From: Acetobacter tropicalis
Lineage (GTDB): Bacteria > Pseudomonadota > Alphaproteobacteria > Acetobacterales > Acetobacteraceae
Assembly: GCF_001580915.1 (NCBI RefSeq)
Contig: NZ_LHZQ01000206.1
Location: 1 to 54,777, forward strand
Direction of reading: 5' to 3'
DNA: 54,777 nt
This document shows, piece by piece, positions 53,055-54,777 of this stretch. The translations under genes were made by a program, and so were the position numbers. Each line of letters opens with the position of its first letter. Positions within the stretch are counted from its first letter, which is position 1. The notes below the pieces were generated by a model. The model saw nothing but the letters and a program-made list of their open reading frames with translations. It had not been told where the DNA came from and ran no database searches.

Positions 53055-54356
53055 ATGACCACGGCGCAGCGTCTGCGTGGTATTCTGGCAGGGTCCGCCG
53101 GAAACCTGCTGGAATATTATGACTGGTATGTTTATTCCTCTTTCACCATTTATTTTGCGCACGCTTTCTTCCCCCGTGGAAATGAAACCGCAGAACTGCT
53201 GAACGCTGCCGCTGTTTTTGCCGTTGGCTTCTTTATGCGCCCCATTGGTGGGTGGCTGCTGGGTGCCGCCGCTGACCGTTATGGCCGCCGTAAGGCCCTG
53301 ACCCTCTCCGTTACGGCCATGTGCCTTGGCTCCCTCGCCATTGCGGTGTGCCCCACTTATACGCAGATCGGCTTGCTGGCACCTGCCGTGCTGCTTGTAG
53401 CGCGACTGGTACAGGGCCTTAGTCTGGGCGGAGAATATGGGGCCTCCGCCACTTATCTGGCGGAGATGTCTGACCCCCAGAATCGTGGTTTCTGGTCAGG
53501 TTTTCTTTCCGTCACCCTTGTCATGGGCCAGTTGCTTGCGCTCGTGATCCTGCTGCTGATGCAATATGTGTTCCTCACACCTCAGCAGATTGAGGTCTGG
53601 GGCTGGCGCGTTCCCTTCCTACTGGGTGCGGCAGGAGCCGTTCTGATCTTTTGGCTCCGGCGGCAGATGCAGGAAAGTGAACGCTTTGAACGCAGCCACG
53701 AAAAACAGGAACAGGGTGGTCTGCGTGTTCTCCTGCAGCATAAACGGTCGGTGCTGACTGTGTGCGGCATGACGCTAGGGGGCACAGTAGTATTTTATAC
53801 CTACACCATCTACATGCAGAAATACTTGGCCAACACGCTCGCTTTTCCCAAAAATACCGCAACGCTGGTCTCATCCGCATCACTGCTGGCCTTTGCCCTG
53901 ATGCAGCCCGCCTTTGGCGCTCTGTCTGACCGAATTGGCCGCAAACCGCTGCTGCTCTATTTTGGCATTTGCGCCACGCTGGGCACGGTTCCACTGCTTA
54001 CTCTGCTCTCCGGTGTTCAGTCCCCATGGGCTGCGTTTGGGCTGATTACCGGGGCGCTGTTTATTGCCTCCGGCTACACCTCCATCAACGCAGTGGTGAA
54101 GGCAGAACTCTTTCCCACACAGGTGCGCGCGCTGGGTGTGGCCCTGCCCTACGCCGTTACCGTCTCTCTGTTTGGCGGCACCACGGAATATATCGCCCTA
54201 TGGTGCCGTCAGGCCGGGCATGACATCTGGTTTGCCTATTACGTTTCACTTTGTGCCGCCGTTACCCTCCTGACTGTTCTGACCCTACGCAAAACCGACC
54301 GGATCAGTGAAGAAAACGGGGCATCCGCAGCCGCGCAGACATTACAAAAAAATTAG
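53055..54356 (+). CDS. MFS transporter, metabolite:H+ symporter (KgtP-like)
   Basis: 433 residues with about 12 membrane helices. The opening AGSAGNLLEYYDWYVYSSF and the loop DRYGRRKALTLS are typical of the MHS family (KgtP, ProP, ShiA, citrate carriers). RLVQGLSLGGEYGASATYLA and DRIGRKPLLLYFG agree. By resemblance and by its position after dctA, an oxoglutarate or similar carboxylate is a likely substrate, but this is not certain. GGAG lies nine bases before the ATG. Confidence 0.85.
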   Translation: MTTAQRLRGILAGSAGNLLEYYDWYVYSSFTIYFAHAFFPRGNETAELLNAAAVFAVGFFMRPIGGWLLGAAADRYGRRKALTLSVTAMCLGSLAIAVCPTYTQIGLLAPAVLLVARLVQGLSLGGEYGASATYLAEMSDPQNRGFWSGFLSVTLVMGQLLALVILLLMQYVFLTPQQIEVWGWRVPFLLGAAGAVLIFWLRRQMQESERFERSHEKQEQGGLRVLLQHKRSVLTVCGMTLGGTVVFYTYTIYMQKYLANTLAFPKNTATLVSSASLLAFALMQPAFGALSDRIGRKPLLLYFGICATLGTVPLLTLLSGVQSPWAAFGLITGALFIASGYTSINAVVKAELFPTQVRALGVALPYAVTVSLFGGTTEYIALWCRQAGHDIWFAYYVSLCAAVTLLTVLTLRKTDRISEENGASAAAQTLQKN

Positions 54357-54473
54357 GAAGAGGCCGAAATCGCCCACAAGGAGCCTTTAAATTGCCATGA
54401 GGGAGCGCATTATTTGAAAACAGAGAAGAGGAGCGGTTCGCCCCTCCCTTCCCGTTTTCAGGAGGCATACATC

Positions 54474-54777
54474 ATGCGCCGTATGACAAAACTTCTTCTT
54501 GCTCTGCCCATTATTGCTGGCACAGCACTGGCAAGCGTTCCGGCAGCCGAGGCGCATCCCGGCCCCCATTGGGGCGGTGGTCCACGCTGGGGCGCTCCGC
54601 CGCCACGCGGCTATTGGGGAGGCGGTGGTCCGCGCCACTGGCACCATCGTGGTGGCAATGGGGGCGCTATTGCCGGTGCCCTGATTGGTGGTCTGGCGGT
54701 CGGCGCTCTGGCAGGAGCTGCCATGGGCAACGCTGCACCGCCGCCCGTAGCTTATGCGCCACCCCCCCCCCCCCCGC
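54474..54777 (+). CDS. Secreted Gly/His/Pro-rich glycine-zipper protein (partial, cut by the window end)
   Basis: Starts at the ATG at 54474, with GGAGG eight bases upstream. It has a signal peptide (MRRMTKLLLALPIIAGTALA, probable cleavage after AAEA), then a Trp/Gly/His/Pro-rich low-complexity segment (about 28-65), then a glycine-zipper hydrophobic stretch (GGAIAGALIGGLAVGALAGA). At least 101 codons are present and no stop is reached. The window ends in a proline run coded by 14 consecutive C. Small periplasmic or outer-membrane proteins of this make-up are common in Acetobacteraceae; the function is unknown. Confidence 0.8.
   Translation, partial: MRRMTKLLLALPIIAGTALASVPAAEAHPGPHWGGGPRWGAPPPRGYWGGGGPRHWHHRGGNGGAIAGALIGGLAVGALAGAAMGNAAPPPVAYAPPPPPP
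54762..54775 (+). repeat. Poly-C homopolymer tract (14 C)
   Basis: Fourteen consecutive C within the coding frame of the last gene, encoding proline. Such tracts slip during replication and during sequencing. The window ends two bases later, so the tract may coincide with an assembly break. Confidence 0.9.

Overview
The window looks like a chromosomal segment of an alphaproteobacterium of the family Acetobacteraceae (acetic acid bacteria, probably Acetobacter or a close relative). This is a judgement from the protein sequences and from the order secY-adk-rpsM-rpsK-rpoA-rplQ, which is usual for alphaproteobacteria; no search was run. The backbone is one long co-directional array on the minus strand, running from rplK (41.7 kb) down to rplQ (13.9 kb). 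In transcription order it is rplK-rplA-rplJ-rplL-rpoB-rpoC, then rpsL-rpsG-tuf-rpsJ-rplC-rplD-rplW-rplB-rpsS-rplV-rpsC-rplP-rpmC-rpsQ-rplN-rplX-rplE-rpsN-rpsH-rplF-rplR-rpsE-rpmD-rplO-secY-adk-rpsM-rpsK-rpoA-rplQ. It encodes three core RNA polymerase subunits, EF-Tu, SecY, adenylate kinase and 27 ribosomal proteins. Two expected neighbours are missing: fusA is not between rpsG and tuf, and secE-nusG is not in front of rplK.

Left of the array (1-13.9 kb), all genes are also on the minus strand. Positions 1-849 hold a probably degenerate gene remnant. Three large glycosyltransferase genes follow (850-8352), two of them multidomain fusions, and are likely to serve one surface-glycan or protein-glycosylation pathway. 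Next come two small stress-type membrane proteins (DUF1328 and DUF883-like), then an ABC importer of the nitrate/sulfonate/taurine type with tightly overlapping genes (9376-11992), and an MFS transporter resembling the polyol permease group (12274-13602).

Right of the array (41.8-51.5 kb), two minus-strand operons deal with envelope stress and export. One is rmuC - response regulator - sensor kinase. The other is an RND efflux system in the order inner-membrane pump, periplasmic adaptor, NodT-type outer-membrane lipoprotein. The efflux operon ends only 105 bp before rplK. A consensus-like -35 for the ribosomal operon appears to lie inside the end of the efflux outer-membrane gene.

The right end (51.6-54.8 kb) is on the plus strand. 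It carries a DctA dicarboxylate symporter preceded by a sigma-54-like promoter motif, an MHS-family MFS transporter of KgtP type, and the start of a secreted Gly/His/Pro-rich protein cut off by the window end inside a run of 14 C.

No CRISPR array, rRNA, tRNA, intact insertion sequence or phage gene was seen. Most of the window is conserved housekeeping DNA. The less ordinary signals are the glycosyltransferase architectures, the two breaks in conserved ribosomal synteny, long perfect hairpins in the rpo operon spacers, the putative sigma-54 promoter, and the poly-C tract.
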